Positions 19,609 through 31,924 of a stretch of DNA of 64,000 bases are shown here, piece by piece. Numbering within the stretch: position 1 is the first letter of the stretch; each line of letters begins with the position of its first letter. The position numbers were made by a program, and so were the translations under genes. Below the pieces are notes generated by a model, which saw nothing but the letters and a program-made list of their open reading frames with translations, ran no database searches and was not told the origin of the DNA. Source of the stretch: Ottelia alismoides (lineage: Eukaryota; Streptophyta; Magnoliopsida; Alismatales; Hydrocharitaceae); assembly GCA_037367405.1 (NCBI GenBank), contig JAZKJV010003278.1:1-64000 (forward strand), written 5' to 3'.

Positions 19609-20450
19609 ACACAAGCGAATTGAAACATACGACTTCATGATTTTGTGGCCATTGTTCCCCAATCTGGTCCAGTAGCCATGAGGTCTAATGATAGCATGTT
19701 GTGGGTTGTAATAATAATTCATAAGAGGGGTAGTCTACTGCCTCAAGAGTAAAAAGTCCATATGTAAATGTTGTTGTAAATAGTATTTAAAAATGTAAAA
19801 ACAAAAAACTCAAAAAAAAATAAGCGGGCACAAATCAATGAAAATCAATTTCCATCAGAGCATGTATGTATTCAATAAGTAAGCTTGAGATTAAAAGTCA
19901 AAGATACATGTGAACCTCCAGTCGGATGACTTGGCTACGTTGGTCAAGCATCCTAGGATAGGTAGCTACACTCTACCATCCATTCTTTTCTCCACCTTCG
20001 CTTCTTGAGCTGGTTGTACTTGAATATAGAAGGGAATACCACACTTCTAGAGGAAAGAGTTACTAGATTGGGTAATTAGGGTCACCATGTTGGAGAAGCA
20101 TGACTTTTACCGCTTCAGCTGAGAGAAGCTATATACACTGACAATGTGCAAGATAGTCTCATAGTCATAAGGGACTCCATATGACATTGACTTATTACCT
20201 GGCTTTTGAGGGGACTTGGGAAGAGTATTGTAGATTTTAGCGGTTGTTGTGTTTCAAGTGCTGTTCCTAGTAAGGTTTCGACCAAACTAAAAATCCAAAG
20301 GTCTGACTGAGATCTAAACATTGATTTTATGAAGAAAAGTTTAAAAGTTAAAATCAAAACAATTCATTTCTTTTTCTTTTCTTTATTTTCTTTTCTGTAC
20401 TTATAGGCATAAGTGTTTGTTAGGGACTAGTAAAGGAAAGTATAGGGGTT
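19609..20450 (+). mobile_element. Element A resumed: 3' noncoding region and PPT
   Basis: It continues A after B's right target duplication. It matches B's 15100-15922 in order: GCCATGAGGTCTAATGA, AGAGGGGTAGTCTACTG, GACTTGGCTACGTTGGTCAAG, AGAAGGGAATACC, CCAAAGGTCTGA and TGTTAGGGACTAG. It ends in the polypurine tract GGAAAGTATAGGGGTT (20435-20450). No coding frame is seen. Confidence 0.85.
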
Positions 20451-20683
20451 TGAAGAAATTCCATCTCATCACATTTGTTCTTTCATTTCGGCCTTAAATA
20501 CCTTGCTAAATGCATGTATATTAATTTGATAAAATAAATTGTATAAAATAATGTATAAATATTGTATATTTAATGTGTTTAAATCCAAAATAAAAGAATA
20601 AAGAAAGAAAAGAAAAAGAAATGATATACCATAGGTATTTAATGACCCTAGACACCGAGACCTAGTCTTCATGATGAACTGAC
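20451..20683 (+). repeat. 3' LTR of element A, first part
   Basis: It starts TGAAGAAATT right after the PPT and reads like the first 230 bp of the B and D LTRs, including AAATGCATGTATATTAA and the AAAAAGAAAT and CCTAGACACCGAGA equivalents of their CCTAACCCAAGGGAG block. It is cut at 20683 by element C and resumes at 50098. Confidence 0.8.
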
Positions 20684-23600
20684 TGAAGATTTACCCGTAA
20701 AACCCTATGTTAATCAGGAGTTAATTTTGCACGAATAAAACTGTGTCATTTGTGTTGTAATCGGGCAATAAGGATTAATCAAGAAATAATCACTTAATTA
20801 ATTAATCAAATTTAATCAGAGTGGTTTTTATGTTTATTTAAACTGGTAAGTCCCAAGGTTGAACTCAAGGAGGTAAAGGAACAACCTAGGTTTTAGTCCA
20901 TCAAATTTTATGCGCAGTGTTCGAGGCAGATCTTTTTGATATTTTAATGCAATTTTTGAATGCAAATGGAATGCGAGACAATTTTTAAGGACGAGAAAAT
21001 TAATGTCAATGAAGTGATGCCCAAAAATTACAAAACATAGCCAAGATGTGAATAATGATGAAATGAATGCACTTTATTTTTTGGAATTTTCTGATGCAAT
21101 ATGAATATTTAATTAATTAAATGGTGCAAATGGTGTGATTGGTAATAATTAACTATAGTAAATATTAAACCTACTTATTTCCAGGAAATAAAATTATCCA
21201 AGATATATCACTAGGTGGTTATCTCAGAAAAATGCCAAACCCTAAAATCTTGAGTTTAATACCTATTAAAAATTAAATATTAAAATACACAAATCTATTT
21301 TTATAGAGCAATCGATGCATGCAAATGTAATTCTTTTTTGAAACAATGTGAAATACAATTAACTCTATTGTCCATGAATATTTGGCAATTTTCTGAGCAG
21401 TGGTTAATTTAACAAGATTTTCTGAATGTAAACTATGCTAAATATGTAAATTTTCACCAGAATATTTATTAATATTTAACCACAGAGCACAAAAATATAA
21501 GGAGCATGCCACAATGTAGAGAACTAATTATATAATAAAAGTACTATTTTTGAATGATAAAAAGATGTGAAAATAATGTTAAAAATATAGAGGTAAGATA
21601 AGGGTTTGTTTGCAATAAATAATACAACAAAAAAGCAGAAGAGGCACCTAAAATGAATTTACCTAAACTCTTAAGGGGTTTCTACAAAACTCCCAAGAGG
21701 TCACACGCGTAGCACGTGACCCTTGAATGGTGGGGGTGTCACTTGCGAATTGGCTGATCTCTAGGGGGTTTAGTGCATGAGTCCCCTCCTGCACGTGCGC
21801 CTCACATGGGAGGGTCTCGGGCTATGTGCTCATCCTTGTGTTGCAGACGGCTGGAGGAGCGCATATGGAGGGGGACCCGAAGTTGGAGTCACAGTCCAAG
21901 GGGCCTCCAAGTATAGGTGAGATGAGGGGTCGATTGAAGATGTCTGCAGTGGCTAATGTCTAAGGTGAAGTGGCTCAAAGTTTCCAAAGATGAAGGTCGA
22001 AGCCTGGAATCTAAGCTGTGAAGTTGATTGAACTTTGGCACCTAGGGTAGGAGCACCTCAAGGTGGTGGTCGCACCTGGTTGTATAGAGAATGAAGGTGG
22101 CTAGCCATGTCGAGGGACAAAGTCGAAGCGAGAAGGAACCCGGATGGTGGAGCTATGGTGGTTGGGTGACTCGATGATAACGGAGAGGGAGTGTAATCGT
22201 AGGGGACATTGAGATATCAGGAGGAGTAAGCGAGTGTGATGATGACTGGAGAAGAATAATGGTGGGTAAGAGGATACCTGGAGGTGGCTCGACAACCTTG
22301 GGATGAAGTCAGAGTGGAATCAAGCATTGAGGAGGCACTGCAACGAGGCTAGGGAGCCTAGGATCTCACCGCAGGATCGAAGGGTCGTCGGTGACAATGA
22401 GGGATGAAGCGTTGTCACCACCTTGTTGGGTCCCTATCGTCCTTCTCCTCTATTGTTGGCTATGGATGGACGAATGCATGGAGGTGAGGGTGGAGGTGCT
22501 TTATTGTGATGGAGAGGCAGCGGTTGATTGGAAAGACAACGAGATGATCGACCATGGAAATCACGAAATCGAGGGAGCGAGCGATCGTCTTTGTAAGGTG
22601 ACGCAACTGAATGGCAAGGGTGGCGACAGGTCATAGATGGAAAGAGATCATAGATGGAGCGGGTGGTAGAGCAAAAGAGGAAATGGCGTCGGTAGAATTG
22701 AGGGCAGGAAGGAGACAGGAAGGAGAGAGTAGTGGTCGTCCGATGGGTCAAGATCGAACGACCAAAAATGTGACACGTGTCATTTACATTTTTATTTTTA
22801 TCTTTATTTTTTAAATTTTTTTATAAATAATAAATGAATATAAATGCGAAAAATGAGTGACATGTGGCGGATCCAAGAGCTACCATGTGTCATTCCTAGA
22901 TAATTAAAGTAATAAAAAGTCAAAGAAAAATAGAAAAAAATATCAAACAACCTTGGATCGAATTTTTTTTTCACGAACATTGCTCTTATTGATGAGATAT
23001 ACAACTTTCATGAACAATTCAAAACCAATAGGTCATTTGCACAAAGTGGTATTTTTGGGATACTCAATGTTCCTAAAACACCTGATTTTTGGGTTTTGCA
23101 ATATTTTGTCATTTTTAAATAAGATAAAAATCGAGAAAAATGCGATGAAATCAAAAAAAAATATTATCACTTCTCTATTTTTTGGATTTTTATTTATTAA
23201 GAAAATATAGAAATAAAATATAGTATGATAAATGTGACTTTTGTACAGATTATTAGTGAACACTCGGACTTTGTCAATTTCATGGATTTTGGTTTTATTT
23301 TAGATTTGGATTTTTATGTATTTTAATAAATCTTTTGTAAAAGAAAATAAATAAAAAAGAAATAAAATAAAAAGAGTCAAATAAGTGCATAAAATAATAA
23401 ATCAAAATCGGGTAAAATATACAATGTACGAAAAAGGCTCAAAACCCAATTTTCGCATATGAGCTTTGATTCACTTGAACTTAGTCTTGTTTTGAAGGTA
23501 ATTGAACGTGCATTAGTTCAAAAGTGAGTAGGATCAAATTGGACATTGTACGAGGAAGATATCAGTGTTTTAGTTCATTCATCCGGAAATTAGGGTTTGG

Positions 23601-23909
23601 GTCGCTTATTTTTATCAGTGATTTTTTTGTATTTTTCTTTTATTCTTCTTAGTAATATGTACACAATGAAGGTGATTTCAGATGATTTGGTATTAGAATG
23701 AATTGATTAAAAATTTGGGTAGTTAGTTTATTTCACAGGTCAATTAGGCCGAGACTTTTGTCTTCTTATTTTTCGCAATTAGGCGTGATAAAATGCAATT
23801 ATTATTTACATATGCATGAATGTTAATAATGTAAGATAATTGATAAAATGCATATGAATTTTCTGCGCTTAATTAATCTCTTTTAGAGTTATGAATCACA
23901 GATTTATCA
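20684..23909 (-). repeat. 3' LTR of element C
   Basis: Read on the minus strand it starts TGATAAATCTGTGATTCA (23909 down) and ends near 20684. It aligns throughout with 46908-50092: for example 20860-20890 and 47090-47120 (GAACTCAAGGAGG), 21710 and 47875 (GCACGTGACCC-type), 22740 and 48950 (CGACCAAAAATGTG-type). The GC-rich block is at about 21700-22760. The exact 20684 end is uncertain by a few bases. Divergence from the partner LTR is clearly larger than between B's LTRs, so C is older than B. Confidence 0.85.
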
Positions 23910-23922
23910 ACCCCATATACTT
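23910..23922 (-). promoter_or_regulatory. Polypurine tract of C
   Basis: On the minus strand AAGTATATGGGGT abuts the TG of the 3' LTR. It is a variant of the PPT motif of A, B and E. Confidence 0.75.
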
Positions 23923-25823
23923 AAACCGTTATGTTCCCCGAGCAACTAAAGAAATGAAATGAGGTGAAATGAGATTGGTTCCATACCAAGACCACGAACA
24001 AAAAGTGAAAATGGAGCTAGATCTGACCTTGGATTATTAGTTTGGCAGAGCTCATGTGAGAATTAGGGTTTTAAAATCATCAGCCTCCAAGTTATACTCA
24101 TCATTGCCACAGTTTTGGCTCAGAAATCATCTTAGATCAATCCTCTTCCAAAGCATACCCCATGAACATTGAACAATTGCCTCATGTGTATGAAAGGTTT
24201 TAGTCTTCCCATCAAGAATGTTGGACTATCATGCAAACCTCTTCTCAGATAACTCATCCTCGGGGAGTCAAGTATTTTGTTCTAAGTTTAGTTGTGTTGT
24301 GTTCACAATCGAAAATGGGGATAAATTTTAAAAAGAAGGGGGGAAAGAACTGGAGGGTGACCAATGTAATAGTCTCTCCTTGTGAAGCCTACCGGTTTAG
24401 ACAAGTCTCCACCAAGATCTGTAGGTTGTCTTGAAGCTTGGACCTTTTTGGCCAAATAATTTTTTTGTAGTTGGCTTCTTTTTGTTTGGATTTTTTGTTG
24501 CTCTGCAATGATCTTATTGTGCTCCAACAGATATGGAATCTTTCTTTCCGCACATGTTTTGGGGACATAGAAAAAAATGTGCCCAACCATCCATCATTTA
24601 TCTGAAGCTTTATTTCAACTTGTACTCCGGTCTTTCGATGTCTATGATACCAGAAAAGAGTCTCACACAATCTTCCAACACCCCGTTTGAGTTGAGCTAA
24701 GTGCATAGTGCGAGAGTACATACTAATTCCCTATTCAAGAGTCGTACTCAGAATGAGGTGACTAGGTTAGACACTAGGAGTCAAATTCTGCACATTGTCA
24801 TTCAGAACTCTAAGAATTAAGTCAATGACTTGAAGCTTCTAAAATCCTCTTTCTTAGTGAAGATCCTCTAAAAATTAGGTGGATTAATGCTACATCAAGA
24901 CCAATCTCAGTTTCTGCTCATAACTTGGTTCAGAACCCAAGGGCTTTTCACCAATGCAGATGCATGTAATGCTGGATGAAGTGCAAAGATACGGGATGCA
25001 GATAATTTTTTTACAAGATTTTTACAACTAGATTTGTTTTTTGTTTATTATTATTATTATTTCAAAAAACTTTTTTTAATGCAAAAATGAATAAGAAGCT
25101 GATTTTTTTAAAACCTTGGTTACACATGCCTCGTTAGTTGCATAAAATTTGTAAGTAATTTTTTTAAAAAAATTTAAATTTTCAAGATTTCAAGTTAGTT
25201 ACTCATAACGTACATAGAATATATACTTACGCAAAATTAAGAGTTATGGGTAAGATATATACAAAGTATATACACACTGCCTGTACTTAACGAGTTATAT
25301 GTCCTCAGAGCACAAGAAGCGTATAGAAGATATAGCTCGGGCTAAGCGTAAGAGAGTAAAAAAAGAAAAGTAAAATATTAGGCGGTTTGCATCCTATACT
25401 TAGGTTGTGGATAGTCTAGGTATAGAAGAAGGGAGAAATGAGGCAGACAAGGGGAGAAGTGAATGAGGAGAGAGGTATGTACAGATGGCATTAATCCCCT
25501 CATATTCTTAGGCCTTGGCCTAAGTAGAAGAAGAAGAAGAAGAACAAGGGAACCTATGGGATCGGGAAGAGTGGCGATGATTAAGGAGGTTTTCAGAAGA
25601 TCATTTTGTGAGCATGTGGTAGGAGGTCATAATGGTAGGAAGAAGATGTAGACGATGATTCCCAACCATTTTCGAAATTGTCCTTAGAGAAATAATACTA
25701 GATGGTGTATTGATGGGAAGAACATGAAGTAAATACAGCAGATGATTCCCAACCATCATCGTAGTTATCATGGGAAGAATAGTACTGGAAGGTGGAGGCA
25801 CTCCAAACATTCTTGTTCTTAAG
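23923..25823 (-). other. 3' noncoding region of C
   Basis: There is no coding frame. The segment 24000-24130 resembles, in reverse, the end of the conserved 3' domain (CTTGGATTATTAGTTTGGCAG equals the CCAAAGGTCTGATCGAGC block of B). Degenerate hairpin units survive at about 25270-25420 (CCTATACTTAGG ... CTAGGTATAG at 25393-25427). Much weaker than in A, B and D. Confidence 0.6.
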
Positions 25824-26285
25824 CTATTTTCTTAGAATGTGTTCAGACTTGTGGTCAAGCGATTCATCCTCGGATGATGAATACTCTGAAGCACCAGTCT
25901 CAGTTTGGTCATAAGAGATTATTTCGGTATATCTAATGAGACCAGGGGGGTCGGCTCTGTAGGAATAGTGATGAGAAGTAGGACTCGTCAAATGAGGATC
26001 GATATCTAGCTGTTTGCTAAGATAGGGCTTCAGAGATGCCGAACTGAGCTCACTCATAAAGACCACCTTATCAGGACCTGATGAGGAATCATCAGAAGAA
26101 TCCTTTTTTGGTATGTCGACGGCAACTTTCTTAGTCGGTTTTCTAGAATCTGAAGCAACAAGAAGAGGAGGATATTGATATGGCTTGAGATGTTTGGTGG
26201 AACACCTTGAGGAATTAGTACTCTTCTTCTTCTCACTAGATAACCAAATAGACGAAGGAGAAACCATTTTAACAAGATTGGCCAA
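25824..26285 (-). pseudogene. Acidic Ser-rich polyprotein segment of C (probably protease-RT spacer)
   Basis: An open minus-strand frame of 153 codons, rich in Ser, Lys, Asp and Glu (KKDSSDDSSSGPDKV, SEYSSSEDESLDHKSE), lies downstream of the protease remnant. Composition and position match the spacer between protease and RT in B, but no residue-level similarity is obvious by eye. The RT expected next is absent. It may be a surviving piece of the polyprotein or a chance frame. Confidence 0.4.
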
Positions 26286-26828
26286 TTTAGTCCTTGCCGT
26301 CTGTGAAGGCCCTGGGGTGAGATGCTAACAATGTGGTTTTCATCAAATGAATAATCATAGTAATATTCCTCCTTGGTCAGCAGATGTCTTGCATATTTGT
26401 TCTCAGATGGTTAGCATTGATGTGTTCATGTGCAGGATAATTAAATGGGTCAAGATGTTAAGACAAGATTTTGATCGAATTAGGGTTACCCCATGTTTGT
26501 ACGTCCTCCTAAGGATCACCATATAGTTGACAAAGCTCCTTCATTAGGTGCTCCTCCGTACGATTCGTCACGGTAGCAGTTGAGGTTTAAGCAGTAGGAA
26601 ATGGCAGTGTGGGGCGAGTCTCTGATCCAACGATCGGCTCAATAGTCGTTATCTCAGGTGTATCAGCAGAGTAGGGATGTTTTACCTCTTAATGGTTACA
26701 GATGTTGACGGATTTGTGGGTTTCCATAGAATATCGTGTTTCCTCAAAGACTGTGTGAGATCGAAGTGCTCCCAATATAGTAAAATTGATTTCCTAAATC
26801 TTGCAATCAATACTTTCCTTAGCCAAGG

Positions 26829-27340
26829 TTAAGAACAGCTTCTCGAGAATGATTGGAGGGTGAACTCTCTTTGATTTTCAATGTTAATGATCGTGAAGTC
26901 CACCTTGAGCGGAGCACCTTGGAACGTAATAATGATTGAAATAGTTCCTCTCGACCGTTTTATTGAGCGATCAACCAGCTGAACGATCTCTCTTGATTTC
27001 CTGATTGGTTCTAGTTTGAGCTTATCAAACACGGAGGCCGGTAGGATATTTATCCGTGAGTCATCATCGATTTGGGTATGGGTGAATGTGGTGTCTTTGG
27101 TTTCATAGTCAAACCTAGGCAACTCTACACTCTGCGGTTCTCCGTCCCTCTTCTCATCACCAAGGAGGTGGCCATTGACATTATATGTATTCCAGTCCTT
27201 GTTCTTTTCCCACCCAAATTATTCGGCATAAATTTAGTCATTACAAATCTTTCAAGGTTAGGGAAGTGTTCAATGGCCTTCATTAAGGAAATCTCAAAAA
27301 GCAATCTTTGATCCAATGCTTCCCTCAGAGCGGGATCCAA
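26829..27340 (-). pseudogene. Protease region of C
   Basis: The minus frame 27340-27125 has RLLFEISLMKAIEHFPNLER, equivalent to B's HIQLTLQEALQHIPLLQR, and MSMATSLVMRRG in place of B's VLTKATCFAIQNR. The next frame, 27122-26829, has DDDSRINILPASVFDKL followed by IVQLVDRSIKRSRG, clearly the B segment LLDSGSSINLLPAALLDRF...VLQFADRSVKRP. The active-site Asp-Ser-Gly reads DDDSR, so the catalytic loop is damaged, and a frame break separates the halves. The retropepsin of C is therefore dead. Confidence 0.8.
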
Positions 27341-27829
27341 ATTCTTTAAATCCTCTCCACTTCCAATTTTTATGTGTTTTTCTATTTTTTAATTTTTTGT
27401 TTATTTTTGTGTTTTTCAATTTTTTGGGTCTTTATGGTGTTGTGTGTCGATGTGATGCTTTCAGAGTCATTCCTAAGGGAGCGACATGCAGAACTGTTGT
27501 CGTCAGAGTTGTCCCTAAGATGTATAGAGTTTGTGGAATTCCTCGTGTCCTCTAGCCTTTCAAATTGAGATCTAATCATTTCATCTTCCATTTTCATGTA
27601 TGATCTAGGAGAAGATTCTCTCAGAATATCTAATATATGTCTTGACTTGTTAACTTCTGAATTTTTCTCCTAAAAAAGCATGGAAGGAGTCTACACAGTC
27701 GGTGGGAATCTATAGGTCTCATACTCAACATACTGTGACTCGGGCATGTACTGTTGGGTTGAGTAGAACCTATTTCCATGATAGTTAATCAATCCCACAT
27801 ATTGTGAAGTCATCATACAAGGTGTGCGA
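27341..27829 (-). pseudogene. gag C-terminal/linker remnant of C
   Basis: The frame at 27829-27690 reads RTPCMMTSQYVGLINYHGNR and FYSTQQYMPESQYVEYE, a Gln/Tyr/Pro-rich text like the gag tail of B. 27597-27382 gives an acidic segment rich in Asp, Ser and Asn. It is interrupted at 27829 by element D and resumes at 44833, where the same minus frame is open (INRDNATFRHATHTTEW). Confidence 0.6.
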
Positions 27830-30392
27830 CGAATCCTTGATTCACATACTTTATACTTTTATTTTAGCCGAATTCCCTATGCAAAATATCATAAATAGGT
27901 ATCAAATACAATATATTAGCAGTGTGCATACATTTGTTAATATTGTGTAAATAGCATTCTTTTTGACCAAAATAAAAGAATAAAGATGAAAAGAAAAGAA
28001 TAAAATAAGGACGTATTTATGCAATAAATGCGTACTGACCCGAACCCGAGAGAAGGCCAAATATTGGCATGATCGACAAGGAATAAAGTAGGGAGAGAAG
28101 AGCCCTTATTCATTGTATATTCATCACTACTCATCCTGTATATACCATTCACCTATTTTATTTATAAGTAAAATGATCCCAAATTGAAATATTTCCATAA
28201 TAAAAATGTAAATAAAATAATTAAATAATCAAAAAACAAGAATGTGTACAAATGCACAACACCTATACTTGTATCTATTTATTTGTTTGTTATGTAAAAA
28301 ATTTGTATACATCTCTGACACTTGTATATATTTCTAATAATTATATAAAATTGAAATAAAATTCATAAAACACAAACTAAATTAAAAATAAAATCATCTT
28401 TTCAATGAACGAATTTCCAAGCATGTATATATTATACATAATACCTATTTGTTTAATACCTATAGTTATTTTGTAAAAATCAAATAAAAATACTTTTATA
28501 TAATTTAAATCATCTTGTAAATAAATAAAATATAAAATACAATATATTTTTGTTAAAATAAAAAAATAAAAAGACATGTAAATAATATATAGGAATATTA
28601 TATCTGTAAATAATACCATATAACGTATATACCTTACATATTTATTATTAAAAATAATTAAAAATCATAGAAAATATTGTATAAAATACTTAACATTTTT
28701 TATGTTTATAATTTTTTATTGTAAGTTCATTTACTATTTCTAATTTAATTTTCATTGATTTTGTAATTTCTTGAATTATGATTGGTCAACCCAGGTCAGT
28801 TGACCTGGGTCAACCTCTCCTCCAACCGCCTTCTTCCAGTTCTTCCAGCATGCCTCTGCATCATTGTATGATTAGTCTCCACCAGTTTAGGCCATCTATT
28901 CACGCCCAAAAGACGACCCTCCGATCAGACCTCTGACAGTTCTACACTGCACGATCTTGCTTTAGCAGAGACGTCAAATCTTCCAGCCCACCATCTGACC
29001 TCACGTTTGCCACACTACCTATGCCATCAGATTTGCAGCTAATGGTCATCTAGACCGTACATCAGAAGCATCCACATGTGCGCCACATGTCTACAAGGGT
29101 AGATTGCATTTCTTACCCTTTATTTCTGGCTATTTCATTTTATTTTAATAATTGTTACAATTAGTTTAAACTTTTGCAGTAAGGACCTCATATTTTCCAT
29201 ATTTAAATTTTAGTCCCTCTAAGTCGACATCACGTGTATCTGTACGTGCTTTTGTGTGATATTTGCATAACTTTGCATGTGGAGTTCGCTTATTATCTTA
29301 ATCAAAGAAGTTTTATAGTAATTGCACTTATGCCGATGTGTGTGTCTATCATGTACAACGCACATTATTGTTGGGATAATAGCAATTTTGCCTTGGATTT
29401 TCATTTCTTGTAAATTTTTGGCCCTAAAACTTAAAAGAATTGTGTTAAGGTCCTTCTATTCGAGCATTTTATTTTTGTCTTTTGTTAGTTAGAATAAATA
29501 TTATTAACTCCAAATACCACGAAAATTTCCTGTAGCTCCTATTGTTCTGGTTTTCACGTGGTGATTTTTGTGAGTTAATTTCCTTATATTTAATTTTATT
29601 AAAAATATAAAAACTATGCAATTTCTTCCTGTTTAATTTAGAAAACTCATAAAAATTCGAAAAATGTCATAAAAACTCTCAAAAAAATTAGATTATCTTT
29701 ATTTTGAGTTGTTTTGATTTATGTCCAATTTTTATCTTGTTTGCATTCATAATACCATAAAAAATTTCAAAACATCAAAAATTTATTAAATGTAATATAA
29801 AATCCATTAAAAATCCAAAAAATGTGATTTTGGTCTCTATTTATAGTATTGTCTTCTAGTTTTAAATAAAATTGGTTTCCATGAGTTTTGAGTCTATCTT
29901 CTATTTTTAAATTGATAAATACTCCTGACGATACACTATTTGCATGTTTTCCTAGTTTTAATTTTTATAAAATTCCAAAGACATACTAAAATTCTCCCAA
30001 AATCAACTAAAATAGTATGAAAGCTATAAAACACAAAAATATTTTTACTTGAATTTTTTGTGTACTTTTAACCCATTTGAAAAATACAAAAAGAGGCATT
30101 CGTTTGCCTCTTACTCTTTGTTTCAATTTTTCTTATTTTCAAAAACTAAAAATATTAATAATTAAAAACCAATAAAAAGAAAATAAAAATCACCAACCTA
30201 GTTTATTATAGTGCTCCTTGTGTTCGACCATGATCTATGTACCATGTTAATGAAAGTAGATATACCACTCTGCTTGATTTGCTTGATTTCATTAGTGGTT
30301 AAATAAGTTTCTCGATTTTTTACTCGGTTGATTTGGGTGATAACGATGCATTAATTAATCAATTTAACTTGATTTAGCCTGGTTACTTATCG
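27830..30392 (+). repeat. 5' LTR of element D, with internal promoter deletion
   Basis: At 2563 bp it is 964 bp shorter than its partner (3527 bp). The two align to about 28820, where this copy jumps from the equivalent of 42302 to the equivalent of about 43262, the two points sharing ACC. The missing segment contains the TATA box and GC-rich block of the 3' LTR (42499). It keeps the W-box palindrome (28789-28810). It ends TTATCG, a decayed TTATCA. Confidence 0.85.
28789..28810. promoter_or_regulatory. W-box palindrome of D 5' LTR
   Basis: ACCCAGGTCA, GT and TGACCTGGGT form a perfect 10-bp inverted repeat, flanked by GGTCAAC upstream and CAACC downstream. It holds TTGACC/GGTCAA W-box cores. 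The equivalent lies at 42262-42294 (decayed) in the 3' LTR, and there are relatives at 2879, 16903 and 50977. Confidence 0.55.
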
Positions 30393-30395
30393 GAA

Positions 30396-30413
30396 TGGTG
30401 TCGTTATCAGGGA
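30396..30413 (+). promoter_or_regulatory. Primer-binding site of D (decayed tRNA-Asp type)
   Basis: TGGTGTCGTTATCAGGGA lies three bases after the 5' LTR. It differs from B's PBS by CG-to-TG/CA-type changes, consistent with decay of the same tRNA-Asp site. Confidence 0.8.
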
Positions 30414-31924
30414 GAACGATTATGTAGTTAGGATTTTTGTCCTTTTGTTTGTTTATCTCTTTGTTTATTTTTGTCTGTATTTTCTTTTAATTATTTGTTC
30501 TTTCTATAACTGCCTCTAACACTCTTTCTATTTCACCTTTGTTCCGAGGGGCCCCCGGAGAGGTTATCTTCGGAGAATTGATGCACCCGAGCATGGTAGA
30601 GGCCGATCATTCTGCACCGACCGGTAGGAGAGAGCATCCAAGGAGGAGGAGGAGGAGACAATTGTAGATTTTAGCTTTATTTTTAGTGTCATTATTTTGC
30701 GAATTTGCAATTATTTCAAGAGACCTTTGGACACTCTTTTTTGGGGTCTTTTTCGTCGGGTGCCGGTGCACTCAGGGGACCTCACTGGACTCTATCGTTG
30801 TTTTCATCGTCTTTGTTTTTCTTTGTTTCTCATGGATTTGAGTTTTCCATCTTTATTTTATTTTGTGTTCTGTGTGTGAATACTAGACTTAGGCTTTTAT
30901 TTAGTTGAGTCAGGTAGTGATTAAGTCCAAACACCCAAAGTAATATATGTTCATATAGAATCGATTGGACTTAGTCAAACAAATAAATTGTTAATTATTT
31001 GGATTTGAGACCGTGTGCTGACAGAGGTCACATACAGTACTAGCAGGACCCGGTGGGCACCGACTGGCATCGAAGACCTGACCTTGGTCTCATTTCTAGA
31101 TAGTTAGCTCTGTGTTCTTCCCGTAATAGAAGTTATTGTTTAGGGTGATTTCTTCGTGCATCATATAGGTAGTTTATTTTCTATCTTTATATTTATGTGT
31201 GGATCATATTACATGGAGACGGTTGGAGCAAGGTATGCCTTTTATCTCATGCATGCATCAGCGATTTCATCGCGCATCGGTTTTTCCATCTTCCTCCCTT
31301 TTTTTCTGAGACTTGGGAATAAAAGGAAATCAGAAAATTCATTAGACGTGTTTAATTCCAAAATACCAAAAAAAGTGATAGCCCAATAAAATTGGGACTA
31401 TTAAATAAACTCGACCCCAAAATAAGCATAAAGATCATATGCATTGTTTTGGGGAGAGTAACCCCCACATTGTTTAAATTTACTTGCAGAGTAAGAGAGA
31501 GAGAGACTGACTCTAGGATAGAACTACGCCTAGATTCTCTTTTAAACTATTATTTCTATAAAAATGATTAGCTTCTTCTTCGTGAGGGAATACGAGGAGC
31601 CAGTCAACAGTTCATATTTCCTTAACAGAATGGGTGGTTGAAAGGCTTGTCCTTAAGTAACAGGTAGTTGTTTTATGCTCCGTACTTACACCCATACTAG
31701 CTGAAAGTAGGTGCAACTAGTCGTATCGGGTCAGTATTTAGGGAAATACAAGCACCTAATAGCTCGCTAACTTTTTTCTTTGACTGCATTATTACCAAAC
31801 TCTAAAATAGAAAATATTAGTGACCAAGTTTTCACGGTAATAATTGCGTTGAGTTGGTGAATTAGGGGTTTTATTTCTCATCATTATTTTAAGTCCAGAT
31901 CTAATCCTCACTGTTCCCCTCATC
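30414..31924 (+). other. Leader of D
   Basis: 1.5 kb without a gene. The block 31160-31300 matches B 6481-6620, including the candidate 5' splice site CAAG|GTATG (31229-31236) and ATGCATGCATCA followed by GCGCATCGG. The stem-loop GGGG-AGAGTAA-CCCCC is at 31451-31466. GA-rich simple sequence lies at 31494-31506. Confidence 0.65.
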
